DNA of 64,000 bases. Origin: Tubulanus polymorphus (lineage: Eukaryota; Nemertea; Palaeonemertea; Tubulaniformes; Tubulanidae). Below the pieces are notes generated by a model. The model was given only the letters and a program-made list of their open reading frames with translations. It did not search any database and was not told where the DNA came from. Positions 23,801 to 33,754 of this stretch are shown piece after piece (position 1 is the first letter of the stretch; every line of letters starts with the position of its first letter). Location: positions 1,366,501 to 1,430,500 of the forward strand of contig NC_134032.1 in NCBI RefSeq assembly GCF_964204645.1. The letters run 5' to 3'. The translations under genes were made by a program, and so were the position numbers.

Positions 23801-26800
23801 ACCGTCGCCACTTTACGCATACGTATTTATAGGTACGCTTTTTAATTCATCGTTTCGGGGCTTCGTTCGATTAATCCGAGTACGGATCCGCTGTCCGGAA
23901 AGATTTCTGAAATTTTTTTTAGACGTCCATAGTGTTTTCATTGTAATTTGAAAAAAAATCTTTCTGGCTCAATTTTGGTCTTATTATTTGGCCAAAATAG
24001 TTTTCGTTTCTCCCATTAACCCTTTCAGTGCTGACTAATCAATACCCTATAGTGCTGAAGATAATTTTAAAATTCTGAAAAATTCCACCCTAGTGCGTTG
24101 AATAACGGTAATACCACTAAAGTGCGTCTACACCGCGGCGCGGTGTATCATTAGTTACTAGTATTTCACTATGTTTGACAGGTGCTGCCATCTTTCAAGA
24201 GAGATAATTAGTAATTACTAAATAAATCAATACACCGCAGTGCAGTGTACTAGCAAAATCAATCACTGATTCGTACACCGCACTGCGGTGTAGACGCACT
24301 GAAAGGGTTAACATGAGTTCCCCTTTTTGAATCTGTTTTCGCGGCCCTTCCAAAATTTTATGCGGAAAATACTCGACTATTCAAAAGAATTAATCTTTTA
24401 ACGCATTCTCTTCTTTTCTCGCAAATCCGTGCGGTAGTTAAAAGTTTTCGATTTCGTTTTTTTCCTTCCCACCTGAAAAATCCGTACTCGGAATAATTGA
24501 AAAAAGGCCGTACAAAAACAAGGACATATCGACATTTGAAATATTAGCCGAAATTCACTTCAATTTAACGTCATTCTAATGTTTGCCGTTGCTGGAATTT
24601 CTTCCAAGTTGATGTTTTTTTTTGTTTAAATTGTTTCCATAAGGAAAATATTTCTGTTATTTGTATTGAAAGATTTGCTATTAATGTAACGCGTGTGTGT
24701 GTCTGTGGCCTGTCCAGAAATCCAGGACCGAGTGGAACTGGGTTTAATTAAATCCATTGCGTGGATGTGAGTTTAATCCACAGTGGAACTGGGTCATCCA
24801 GTTGTAGTAATCTGGTGTGCTGTGGTAGTTAATGAATAGGCCTATTTAGGTTATTTCCGCGATTTTTTTTGGATTTAAGAAAAATCAGTTTTCCACGCAC
24901 CTCTGAGATCCATGGCCTAACTCGGAGACCCTCGGCCCACTGCGTGTACCCTGGAGACCCGTGGCTATCTCGGGAGGTCGATGGCTCCTCGTTCTCTGCT
25001 GAGACCCGAGGGCCCGTCATACAGCCCACAGCGACCTCCTACGCCCCAGTCCCCAGGACAGGACACGCCCCTCGGGAACACGTCCGTACCCCTCCAGGAC
25101 ACGCCCCCGTACCCCTCCAGGACATGCCCCTGTACCCTGTCCAAGACACGCCCCTCCAGGACACGCCTCCAGGACACGCCCCTCCGGAACACGCCCCCGT
25201 ACCCCTCCAGGACACGCCCCTCCGGAACAAGCCGCTGTTTCATCGAAACTTTCGGACATTTTTCGACACGTTGATCTTTCAGTGTAGTGGTAAAAACTAA
25301 CGCAGCCACTGCAGACGTTAAAGATAAACTATTACAGTTGTTGTTGACTCAATCGCAGGGTCTACTCTCAAACCTCGGCTGCCCTATCGATAAGGTAAGC
25401 ATTCTTATACTTTAAATTCATTTAATATTCCATGGTTAAGGTAAGTTTTCAGGACGCCGTTTTTCGACAGTTTTTGTGAGTTTGAACATTTATCTTATTG
25501 AAAATGAACTGAAATCAACTCACAACTCACAACACTGCGGAACTGTGTGTCCTGGACCCAGTTCCACAGTTGTGAGTTCGAGTTATCTCTCGGTTAAAGT
25601 TAATTCATTTTCAAAGAGTTGACTCAGAAATGACTCTTACTCAGAACTGTGGAACTGTGAGTCCTGTGTTGTTAGTTTCTGTGTATATTGGGTGGGTGTT
25701 CATTAGTGGAATAACACGTGGAATACTTATATTGTTTTATGTATGTAGAGATTTGAGATGTTACATGTACAGTGAACCCCCCGATAAACCAGGTGGTAAG
25801 CGAGGGTGGCGGTAAATGGGAGGGCGGTATATCGGGGGTCGACTGTATTATCATCATTATCTAAGCTATCAAACCTGATTAAGGTCTTTTTAAATTCCCG
25901 ATTTGCGTTGATTCCAGTTCAGTTTAGTAAGCGCAAGTTGTTCAGTTGTCGACGTAGTGATCGTCCCAGTCATAGCTTAAGCTTCTTTAGCCCATGACGT
26001 GTCCTACAATTGTGATTCTGTTTTTGCTCGTCAGGGGGCGTTGCATATTATAATTGTCTAGCGTGGAGCGATCATCGACCCCCTAGAACTTCGGTCTAAT
26101 CATCGCGATTCAGTTGAGTAATTATGAGTTAACCCTATCCGTGCTGACTAATAAATACCCTATAGTGCTGAAGATAATTTGAAAATTCTGAAAAATTCCA
26201 CCCTAGTGTGTTGAATAACGGGAATAGCACTATAATGCGTCTACACCGCGGCGCAGTGTATCATTAGTTATTAGCATTTCACTATGTTTGACAGGTGCTG
26301 CCATCTTTCAAGAGAGATAATTACTAAAAACCAATAACATCAATACACCGCAGTGTGGTGTACTAGCAAAATCCAACACCGATTCATACACCGCACTGCG
26401 GTGTAGACGCAATTAAAATGAATCATAACTCACAACATCGGAAATGTGATTATTAGCCGTTCTGTTCGAAGGATCTTCGATGAAAATTCTGAGAAATGTT
26501 TATTCGAAAGTTTCTCGGCGCGGCGACCGATGTATCCATCGCCGAGCTCGTAAATCACCGTGGTAACGAAACAGATAGGATTTCGGTTGTTTGGTCTCGG
26601 CCTCGGGGCGTGATCAGTAGAACATGTCGAGCGAGTAGAGAGGAATGAGAGGAGAGAGGACAGCGATTACGTTAAGCGGCTTGTAAAGCGTGTCGTGCGT
26701 CGATGATAATCATAATAATTGTTGTTCGCTGCTGCTAAATAGATTCAGATCCTCGGAATAAGAAGGGACCCGGGCCCGGTTTTATAGACCGGTATTACCT

Positions 26801-29800
26801 TTAACCCGCGGGCTAACTCAATTCATTATCAATTGAGTTAGCCCCCGGGTTAGAGGTAATACCAGTCCCAGCCTGACCCCAGCAGTTGAATAGTTACTGG
26901 ACCAAGTTCAGCAGTTAAACAGTTACTGGACCAAGTTCACAGTTTCTGAATCCAAGTTTCATAGTTACTGGACAAAGTTCCACAGTTACTGGACAAAGTT
27001 CCACACTGACTGGACAAAGTTCCACAGTTACTGGACAAAGTTCCCCATTTACTGGACAAAGTTCCACAGTTACTGGACCAAATTTGGCAATAGCTGGACC
27101 CATTTATACAATAACTAACGGATACCAGTAACTGTTAAACTTTTTTGTGGAACTTAGTTTTTCATAGGTCACATTTGTCAGTAAGGTTTGATGCTTAGGA
27201 GTTCGAATCAATCCATTCGTTTAATCCTCGAGTCTAATTCAAGCGACGACCGGGAGACCGACCGGGTTTTATCGTCCGTGAAACTTTCAACTTGTCCTCG
27301 GTTTCGTTTTTTACCGCCGCCATTAGAGGGCGTGGTTCGTCGTCGTCGTTATCGCGAGGATGAAAGATAATCCCGTTATAAAACGCGTCGTCGACGCAGA
27401 TGTTTTTCGCTATAGTAACGTTTTACGACAATGGAAACCGGTTTTTGATCGCATTTGAAAAGATTTGCGGCTATAAGCCTCGAGCGTAGCGCGAGCGCCG
27501 ACCGACACCGATAATACTCGACTGAACAATGCACCGTTTGAAAAAAAAAAAGAAGAATACTCTCCATAAAGTGAAATCGTCATCTATTTATTTGTTGTAC
27601 GCGATAAATATTTGTGCTGGATTAAATTAATCGTATTAAGGGATATAGAATACAGATTGAAACTAGCGGCGCGTAGGTGATGATGTAGATTACGTCTTAA
27701 GCACTTGGCGTGAGTGGCGGGATGTAGGGAGCAGGGAGGAGGGAGGGAGGGGGCTCAGCTGCGCGTCAATCCGACGAATCAAATCGCTAAATTGTATTTC
27801 TCATGACGAGATCGATGCGTAAGTTTTTGCGCGACGGTCGGTAATCCGCCCGCGCCGGATTATAGCTGGTACCGCCGCGCGATCGCGGCCCGCGGGCGCG
27901 CGCGCATCTGATCCGGCCCGCGGGCGTCGTGTTACCGAACCAGCGATCTAGTTGTTAAGTGAGATTTGTGATTTAGCTCAAGGGTGACATGTGTAAACGA
28001 TGTTCGACCGAATAAACCGTACGTCAGCCGCCGCCGGTTACTCATCTATTGGTTATTACACGCGACTGACACCAGGTGGCGCTACATCGCGACGAATAAA
28101 CCGTTCGTCAGCCGCCGCCGGTTACTCATCTATTGGTTATTACACGCGACTGACACCAGGTGGCGCTACATCGCGACGAATAAAGCGTCAGCCGCCGCCG
28201 GTTACTCATCTATTGGTTATTACACCCGACTGACACCAGGTGGCGCTGCATCGCGACGAATAAACCATATGTCAGTCGCCGCCAGTTACTCGACATCTAT
28301 TCGTTATTACACCCGACTGACACCAGGTGGCGCTACATCGCGACGAATAAACCGTTCGTCAGCCGCCGCCGGTTACTCATCTATTGGTTATTACACCCGA
28401 CTGACACCAGGTGGCGCTGCATCGCAACGAATAAACCATATGTCAGTCGCCGCCAGTTACTCGACATCTATTCGTTATTACACCCGACTGACACCAGGTG
28501 GCGCTACATCGCGACGAATAAACCGTTCGTAAGCCGCCGCCAGTTACTCATCTAATTACACCCGACTGACACCAGGTGGCAGTAGTGCAGTTGTCGTGTA
28601 ACTGGAGTCATCTCTACTCTCTATCCCCATTTAGTATTTGCCATTTAGTTTACTAAGTTTTTCATTTGGATAAAAATGGATTCGAACCCACAATGAAATA
28701 CGGAAAGCTTTGAAACGTCGACTTTTCGGTTTTCAAATTAAAACGATCATCATGGAAATAATGATGTAAATTGCCACGATAATTGAATGACTAAAAGGTG
28801 TAAGTCATCAATAGAATAAGTCATTGCATCACCGAAATAAGTCGTCGCAATTTCTAGTCAATTTTTTAAACTAAGTCATTATTGGGATAAGTTGTCGGTT
28901 TAATGATTGTCCCCACTAGGACATCTGTTTACTGCGCGTTGTTCGGAAAAGTCGTCGACTTAATGATTGTCAAAATTACGACGACTTATTTGAGTCGAAC
29001 CCTGTGAACCTTGAGTTCCCTGTGGATGATGCGCTGATCACGGCGTCCCAGCAGTAAAAATCAGCATATTTCGAATCCTGAAAGTTTTTGTCCGGAAATG
29101 ATGCAGGCTTTTCCTTCATTCTGTGTTAATCACTGTTTCCCCTGTTTCCCGATCAATAATCATCCGATCCATTTTCCGCGTTAGTTTCCTGATTTCCTGA
29201 TTTCCAGATTGGGCTTTTTTTTTGCATTTCAAATTTTTTTCATAGTCGAACGCGCTTAATTCCGATCATTTGGGACCGGCAGCAAAATGCATTAGGACGA
29301 AGATTATTTCGTCTCTCCATAATTTTTGAAATCCTGTGAATAAAGAATAAATATCATGCTTTATTTTATCTGAGTTTATCAAGAAATTTGATTTGCCGAA
29401 TGCTTTTTGAGGATGAAAGTTATTGAATTTTGATCATGTTGTCCTATTGAAATGATAGCTACCGATGCTACTGATGCTCATTATCAATGAACATGGCTAT
29501 GAACCATTGAATGCAATACCGATGACTCAGCTCTGGGCCCAGTTCCACAGTCATGGCTTAGGCTTAAGACCAATTTAAGACCGTCTTAGTTCTATAACCA
29601 ATCGAACAAGTTAAGACCAATAAAGTTCTTTTCTTGCTGTCAGGATTTGCATAAAAATGGATTGATATCGATACTCAGATTCTAGAGATAATCGTGTTTC
29701 ATTTATTTGCGCTCCTATCAATGTCTACCCCCTTGCTTATACTCAATCTAGCTTAACCGGTATTTTTAGTTAACCCTTTCAGTGCTGACTAATTAATACC

Positions 29801-32202
29801 CTATAGTGCTGAAGATAATTTGAAAATTTTGAAAAATTCCACCCTAGTGTGTTGAATAACGGGAATACCACTATAGTGCGTCTACACCGCGGTGCAGTGT
29901 ATCGTTAGTTCCTAATATTTCACTATGTTTGACTGGTGCTGCCATTTTTCAAGAGAGATAATTACTATTTACATCAATACACTGCAGTGCGGTGTACTAG
30001 CAAAATCCACCACTGATTTGTACACCGCACTGCGGTGTATAAATCAGCAATAGATTAAATAGATAAATTATTTCACTGTGTTTGACAGGTGCCGCCATTT
30101 TTCAATAGAGATAATTACTAATTACATCAATACACCACAGTGCGGTGTACTAGTGAAATCTATCACCGATTCATACACCGCACTGAAAGGGTTAACCGGT
30201 ATTTTTATGCGAAATAACTAATCGATATTATCGATCGCAGTTCTAACGTTCGCGTTTCATTTTCGTATCGTTTCAGGATCTGTTGAATCTGATTAGTCAA
30301 GGCGATATATCGAGCGCGAATATCGACGACGATAAACGTCTGTCGTTTCTGCGCTGGTACAACGAAATGTTGGAGAAAATCAACCACGGAAAACTACGCC
30401 ATTACAACAACGCCGAAATCCCGCCGCTGCTTCCCGTATTCCCTAAAAACTCGGTCGTCGTTCCGGCCTCGTCTCCGGAATCGTCGCCGAGCAAAGACGC
30501 GGTAGACGGCGCCGCCAACAACAACAATAAACATTCGTCGTCGCCGGCGATGGCCGCCGTTTCGATCCATAAAACGCGGTTTCGGACTTCGTTCGACCCG
30601 GATTTAGAGATACCTCGATTGCAGCAGTGGTTCCAGCGTAATCAGCACCCGACGCGCGATCAGATGTTGCGGTATCTGCACGAGTTGAACGCGCTGGAGT
30701 CGCGTCGCGGTCGCAAGCCGCTCGACCTCACCAACATCATCTACTGGTTCAAGAACGCGCGCGCCGCTCAACGACGCGCGTGTCGCAATCTGGAGCTGGC
30801 GCTCGACGACGGCGCACGCCTCGACGACAGAACGTGCCTGGATGACGGCGCGAATCTAGACGACGGCGCACGATTGGACGACGGCACACGCCTGAACGGC
30901 GCATCGACGGATGACGGCACACGCCGCGCTGACGGCGCACAGCACGAGTTCATCGACGATAATGACAACCTCAGCGTCGAACGTCACAGTCCGATTTCCC
31001 TAGTAACGACGCGGCATAGTGCGCCACCTGGTGGTCGCGTTATTTGTAACGGCGATTCCGACGCGGAATCTAAATCGGGCGGAGGCGGGGCGCCGGCGAC
31101 GACCGATTCGACGATTCCCGAATTACCGAATAAGAACGCGGTTTACGTCGTGAATCCGCTGATTCCCGATCGAATCGTCGCGAACGGCTGCGACGCCGAG
31201 TTCACGACTCGTCGAGAGGAGGCTCTAGATATGAGTCGACACGGCTCGCCGACTCGCAACGATAAAACACCTCCGCCGGTTAACCGGCTAAACAGGTCGA
31301 CACCGACGATCAACGACGACGATGAAAAGGAGGATGAAAACGGTCGTTATAACGACGATGATGATGATTTCTCGGATCATTCCAACGAAGCGATCGATAT
31401 GTCGACCGGCGGCGCTCGCGAGTCGACGTGGGTCGACCGGTCAACTAGTCGACTACTCGACCGATCGAACGGCGACCGGTCGAGCAGCGTCGACTCGTCG
31501 ACCAGCTCGTTTCCGCTGGAGACTAAACCGGATTTGAATACGTCGTCGCCGTCGTTATCGTCGCACTCGAGTCCGAGTCGACTGACGAACGGCGCGACGT
31601 CCGTGAAGGCGGAGCCTCCCGACGACGGAGGACACCATCACCGCGACAACGATGCATTTAAAGCGGCGTTCGCGGCGCACGCCCACCTGACGAGCGCCGC
31701 CGCGGCCGGTCTGTCGATGGTGCAGTCGTCGCTCGGCTATCATCACCATCGGTTACACCTACCGCAGAATCATCCTCACCACATGATCGCGCCTTTCTAC
31801 GGCGTGATGTCTCCTTCCCTCCTGTCTCATCATCACCATCATCATCATCAACACGGCCATCCTCATCATCACAACAACCAGCCGCAGCAGCAGCAGCAGC
31901 AGCACGGTACGGGCGTAACGACGGCGACCGGTAACAGTAGCGCGTCAGCGGCCGCCGAGGAGCGGCGTAAACGCACGCGCGTTTTCATCGACCCGCTGTC
32001 GGAGATCCCGAAGTTGGAGAAATGGTTCGTGGAGGACACTCACCCGACGGCGTACATGATCGAGAAATACTGCGATGAGTTAAACAAGTCCGAATATCGT
32101 CAACGATTTCCGCGTCTCGAACCGAAAAACGTTCAATTGTGGTTTAAAAATCATCGCGCGAAAGTGAAACGAGCTCGGTTAGAATCGCCGACGGCCGTGT
32201 GA
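17655..32202 (+). CDS. dve: Compass-class homeobox transcription factor, Defective proventriculus (dve/Cmp) type, five exons, 852 aa
   Basis: Joining five exons (17655-17820, 22372-22599, 23706-23832, 25283-25394, 30277-32202) gives an open frame of 853 codons with matching phases (1,1,2,0). Domains in order: CMP/ULD ubiquitin-like domain about residues 58-174; CUTL domain about 180-250; homeodomain 1 about 310-379; an Asp/Gly-rich repeat 386-432; acidic, Ser, His and Gln tracts; homeodomain 2 about 774-846. Both homeodomains have WFKN in helix 3 (Lys50, Asn51) and long loops between helices, as in fly Dve. In the family the CMP and CUTL domains mediate multimerisation and protein contacts, and the homeodomains bind TAATCC-like sites. 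VKAE at about residue 654 is a SUMO consensus. EALDMS and EAIDMS (about 526 and 582) resemble CtBP-binding motifs (inference). Vertebrate SATB is the derived relative. Confidence 0.9.
17948..18056. repeat. Foldback MITE, family A
   Basis: GGGTCCAGTTCCACAG at the left, gactgtggaactgggtcc at the right. It lies head to tail with a family B copy that starts two bases later. Confidence 0.8.
18058..18150. repeat. Foldback MITE, family B
   Basis: GGGGCCGGTTGCACAGTC at the left, cacgactatgcaaccgaccc at the right. Confidence 0.75.
18920..19032. repeat. Foldback MITE, family C (GGGCCCGGTTTTATAGAC end)
   Basis: A perfect-looking hairpin: tttatagaccggtattatct, tgaacctgggggttaac, a loop around tctattgataatgaatta, then gttagcccccgggttcaag and accagtctataaaaccggg. 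A second copy is at 26772. Confidence 0.8.
19114..19370. repeat. Large palindrome with flanking direct repeats; Penelope-like ends
   Basis: Inverted arms at about 19136-19212 and 19268-19346 (aaacccactatctacagatt, aaagaatttaaaaacaagaa and complements). The loop carries acgacgtttcgttctc and ctagagatcgtcgtcagg, a motif common at Penelope-like element ends. Just outside both arms is a near-identical direct repeat, ttaaatctttaattgagata and ttaaatcttaaattgagata, which looks like a long target-site duplication. Confidence 0.65.
20503..20533 (+). promoter_or_regulatory. Clustered TAATCC (K50) sites
   Basis: TAATCC at 20503 and again at 20515, followed by ttatcccgttgac. Order and flanks match the block at 17045. 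A GGATTAC word lies 20 bp upstream. Candidate target of K50 homeodomain proteins, possibly the gene's own product. Confidence 0.4.
20774..21119. repeat. TIR element, about 345 bp
   Basis: Left end CCTAGC then ctgcgattggagacaactag; right end gcaactagttgtctccaatc then gcactggctagg. The arms are complementary except for a 10-base insertion in the left arm. The interior repeats cgcacatcgac four times. No ORF of its own. Confidence 0.7.
21590..22040. repeat. 41-bp minisatellite
   Basis: About eleven copies. The unit contains aactgggttcagagtcaaat and taaacccccatctgactgt (tcaaattaaaccccc at 21661 and 21702). The first units read ctgtggaactggatct, the family A MITE end, so the array may be MITE-derived. 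Further degenerate units reach about 22310. Confidence 0.85.
22372..22599 (+). CDS. dve: dve-type gene exon 2: first part of the CMP domain
   Basis: Acceptor ttttcag at 22371, donor AAAG|gtaaat; phase 1 in, phase 1 out. It encodes the IPIHCIVEQM strand, a variable Ala-rich insert, then SYAIIPCSTLFNEIVRSALM and LGYS, the conserved CMP/ULD core shared with SATB proteins. Confidence 0.85.
22600..23705 (+). other. Intron 2 of the dve-type gene
   Basis: 1.1 kb. It holds a self-complementary block near 23200-23420 and a degenerate array of gatgtattatcgatgtatta words at 23575-23700 directly before the acceptor. No other gene seen. Confidence 0.75.
23706..23832 (+). CDS. dve: dve-type gene exon 3: second part of the CMP domain
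   Basis: Acceptor tatttcag, donor TATAG|gtacgc; phase 1 in, phase 2 out. It encodes GAIQVKNWKPLSFEQITD, then EATVEDILSDLTTVATLRI, the C-terminal half of the CMP fold. The donor leaves two bases (AG) to be completed by the next exon, and both downstream candidates (25283 and 36775) begin with T. Confidence 0.87.
24016..24311. mobile_element. piggyBac-like TTAA MITE, copy 1
   Basis: TTAA then CCCTTTCAGTGCTGAC at the left; inverted gcactgaaaggg then TTAA at the right. 296 bp, no ORF. The TTAA target duplication and CCCTTT-type ends are the hallmark of piggyBac elements. The interior has nested palindromes of acaccgcagtgcggtgta. Five other copies lie in this window. Confidence 0.85.
25020..25230. 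repeat. GC-rich minisatellite
   Basis: Repeats of acccctccaggacacgcccc, 25-30 bp apart, in intron 3. It opens false ORFs in four frames. Confidence 0.85.
25283..25394 (+). CDS. dve: dve-type gene exon 4: first half of CUTL domain
   Basis: Phase 2 in, phase 0 out (GATAAG|gtaagc). Encodes VVVKTNAATADVKDKLLQLL, then TQSQGLLSNLGCPIDK, matching the N-terminal half of the SATB-type CUTL domain. Paralogous to the exon at 36775 with identical phases. Confidence 0.85.
25450..25665. repeat. Family A MITE plus a half copy
   Basis: Full copy from about 25554 (GGACCCAGTTCCACAG) to 25664 (gaactgtggaactgtgagtc). A diverged half copy precedes it. Confidence 0.65.
26129..26416. mobile_element. piggyBac-like TTAA MITE, copy 2 (decayed ends)
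   Basis: TTAACCCTATCCGTGCTGAC at the left. The right end has lost the gaaaggg part (gacgcaattaa), so it is likely immobile. The interior matches copy 1. Confidence 0.8.
26772..26868. repeat. Foldback MITE, family C
   Basis: GGGCCCGGTTTTATAGACC, then taacccgcgggctaactcaa, inverted after a short loop (gagttagcccccgggttaga) and ending aataccagtc. The right end is slightly truncated. Confidence 0.75.
26880..27100. repeat. 21-bp minisatellite
   Basis: Repeats of tactggacaaagttccacag. The gttccacag word matches the end of MITE family A. Confidence 0.85.
27842..27862. promoter_or_regulatory. Inverted pair of TAATCC sites
   Basis: TAATCC GCCCGCGCC GGATTA: two K50 homeodomain half-sites facing each other with a 9-base GC-rich spacer. 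The arrangement suits a homeodomain dimer (inference). Confidence 0.45.
27995..28580. repeat. 78-87-bp minisatellite of CTCF-like cores
   Basis: Seven copies, each with gactgacaccaggtggcgct; the core accaggtggc starts near 28071, 28155, 28235, 28322, 28406, 28493 and 28571. ACACCAGGTGGCGCT differs from the CTCF consensus at one base. Two unit types (accgttcgtcagccgccg and accatatgtcagtcgccg) alternate in the right half, pointing to a higher-order dimer. The plus-strand ORF of 182 codons is repeat-encoded. Confidence 0.88.
29535..29622. repeat. Half copy of MITE family B
   Basis: Starts GGGCCCAGTTCCACAGTC, then cttaagaccaatttaagacc. The right half is missing. Confidence 0.55.
29770..30195. 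mobile_element. piggyBac-like TTAA MITE, copy 3 (enlarged)
   Basis: TTAACCCTTTCAGTGC to gcactgaaagggTTAA, 426 bp because the 3' half (ttcactgtgtttgacaggtg to cactgcggtgta words) is present twice. The flanking word ttaaccggtattttta occurs on both sides (29755 and 30192), more than the expected 4-bp TTAA duplication. Confidence 0.85.
30277..32202 (+). CDS. dve: dve-type gene exon 5: second half of CUTL, both homeodomains, stop
   Basis: Acceptor tttcag, phase 0, 641 codons plus TGA. CUTL ends with DLLNLISQ and FLRWYNEMLEKI. Homeodomain 1 begins KTRFRTSFDPDLEIPRL and has NIIYWFKNARAAQRR in helix 3. A short coding minisatellite (LDDGAR/LDDGT units) follows at 30799-30950. Then come acidic, Ser-rich, poly-His and poly-Gln tracts, and homeodomain 2 with VQLWFKNHRAKVKRA near the C terminus. 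Having both homeodomains in one exon contrasts with the downstream module, where they are split by introns. A TTG, not an ATG, lies near the exon start, so this exon does not start translation there. Confidence 0.92.
   Translation, partial: DLLNLISQGDISSANIDDDKRLSFLRWYNEMLEKINHGKLRHYNNAEIPPLLPVFPKNSVVVPASSPESSPSKDAVDGAANNNNKHSSSPAMAAVSIHKTRFRTSFDPDLEIPRLQQWFQRNQHPTRDQMLRYLHELNALESRRGRKPLDLTNIIYWFKNARAAQRRACRNLELALDDGARLDDRTCLDDGANLDDGARLDDGTRLNGASTDDGTRRADGAQHEFIDDNDNLSVERHSPISLVTTRHSAPPGGRVICNGDSDAESKSGGGGAPATTDSTIPELPNKNAVYVVNPLIPDRIVANGCDAEFTTRREEALDMSRHGSPTRNDKTPPPVNRLNRSTPTINDDDEKEDENGRYNDDDDDFSDHSNEAIDMSTGGARESTWVDRSTSRLLDRSNGDRSSSVDSSTSSFPLETKPDLNTSSPSLSSHSSPSRLTNGATSVKAEPPDDGGHHHRDNDAFKAAFAAHAHLTSAAAAGLSMVQSSLGYHHHRLHLPQNHPHHMIAPFYGVMSPSLLSHHHHHHHQHGHPHHHNNQPQQQQQQHGTGVTTATGNSSASAAAEERRKRTRVFIDPLSEIPKLEKWFVEDTHPTAYMIEKYCDELNKSEYRQRFPRLEPKNVQLWFKNHRAKVKRARLESPTAV
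31021..31034 (-). promoter_or_regulatory. CTCF-like core inside coding exon 5
   Basis: The minus strand reads CCACCAGGTGGCGC, a perfect core. It encodes the APPGG segment of the protein, so coding pressure may account for part of the match. Confidence 0.4.
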
Positions 32203-32779
32203 CGCGAATCACTGATTGAATCACCGACTGAATCACCGACTGAATCACTGATTTTCATGTGATGATTCTCTATTTCCCTATCACTCACATTTCTATTATT
32301 GGTCTCAATATTTTTTCTATTCGTTTCAAATTCCGTTGAACGTTGTTGTTTTCTTTTTCTTCTTTTCGTCGATTTTGAGAAATATTTTTATATCGAGTCT
32401 CGAAAATGACGAATTTTTTGATACATTGCCAAAAAAACACAAGCAATAGTAGTATACCTATCATTCCCCTAGATTTACATGCACATGTCGGTGTGTACAC
32501 ATGCACATGTCGGTGTGTACACATGTACATGTTAGTGTGTACACATGTACATGTTGGTGTGTAAATGCATTTAAATTTGTGTCGATATACATTCGATGTA
32601 CGTAGGCCTACATGTCTGTGTAGTATGTTGATGTACATGTACATGTCATTGTGTTGGTTTGTTGATGTACATGTACATGTCGATGATGTATAACTGTGCT
32701 ATGATTATCACCAATCAATCAATTTTGTCTCGCGTTTTTATTGAACTGAGTTCAACGTGCTATATTTGTCTCATCTATA

Positions 32780-33515
32780 GTTCATCTCACCGCGTACAGG
32801 TGGAGCTAGTGTCTGCGACCTGCTCATGATAGTTCATCTCACCGCGTACAGGTGGAGCCAGTCTCTACAGGATGCTGGTTATTGTTCATCTCGGCTATCG
32901 TCTGCTGGATGCTCATAATAGTTCATCTCACCGCGTACAGGTGGAGATAGTGTCTGCGACCGGCTCATATTAGTTCATCTCGCCGTGTACAGGTGGAGCT
33001 AGTGTCTGCTGGATGCTCATAGTTCATCTCGCTGTGTACAGGTGGAGCCAGTGTCTGTGACTTGCTCATAATAGTTCATCTCGCCGTGTACAGGTGGAGC
33101 TAGTGTCTGTGACTTGCTCATAATAGTTCATCTCGCCGTGTACAGGTGGAGCTAGTGTCTGCTGGATGCTCATAGTTCATCTCGCCGTGTACAGGTGGAG
33201 ATAGTGTCTGCGACCGGCTCATAATAGTTCATCTCGCCGTGTACAGGTGGAGCTAGTGTCTGCTGGATGCTCATAGTTCATCTCGCTGTGTACAGGTAGA
33301 GCCAGTGTCTGCGACCTGCTCATAATAGTTCATCTCGCCGTGTACAGGTGGAGCTAGTGTCTGCGACCTGCTCATAATAGTTCATCTCGCCGTGTACAGG
33401 TGGAGCTAGTGTCTGCTGGATGCTCATAGTTCATCTCGCCGTGTACAGGTGGAGCTAGTGTCTGCTGGATGCTCATAGTTCATCTCGTTGTGTACAGGTG
33501 GAGCTAGTGACTCTA
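32780..33515. repeat. 47-52-bp minisatellite
   Basis: About fifteen units of gttcatctcgccgtgtacag, gtggagctagtgtctgc, then gacctgctcata or tggatgctcata; the two unit types interleave. The word caggtggagctagtgt is one base from caggtggcgctagtgt and resembles the CTCF-like words in the 10.2 and 28 kb arrays. Confidence 0.9.
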
Positions 33516-33754
33516 AAGCAGTTGAAGGACGGCCGCTTACGTTCCCCCTATGATGTCACGGGGGTGTTTCGGATTCGCAGCCAATAGGTTTAAACTTTCA
33601 TTACATATAAACAGATATATATATACATTCCTATCAATTTTATTTGTTAAATTCTTCGCTTTTGATAAATTATTTATCATTGATTATTATAATTATAATT
33701 ACTATTATTAATGGTTTAATTTTATCATTATCTACGCATACGAAAAGACCCACG

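Larger units (their letters stand above)
23833..25282 (+). other. Intron 3 of the dve-type gene
   Basis: 1.45 kb, holding a TTAA MITE (24016) and a GC-rich minisatellite (25020). It ends ttgatctttcag. Using the later AG (at 25286) would put a stop in frame, so the acceptor at 25282 is preferred. Confidence 0.75.
25395..30276 (+). other. Intron 4 of the dve-type gene
   Basis: 4.9 kb, GT to tttcag. It holds MITEs at 25450, 26129, 26772, 29535 and 29770, a 21-bp tandem array at 26880, an inverted TAATCC pair at 27842 and the CTCF-like minisatellite at 27995. Its length and these elements make it a candidate regulatory intron. Confidence 0.8.

Noticed and set aside
27984-28532. 182-codon plus-strand ORF
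   Set aside because: Encoded by the CTCF-like minisatellite; no start context or domain.
30205-30387. Minus-strand ORF over the start of exon 5
   Set aside because: Antisense shadow of the CUTL-coding frame.
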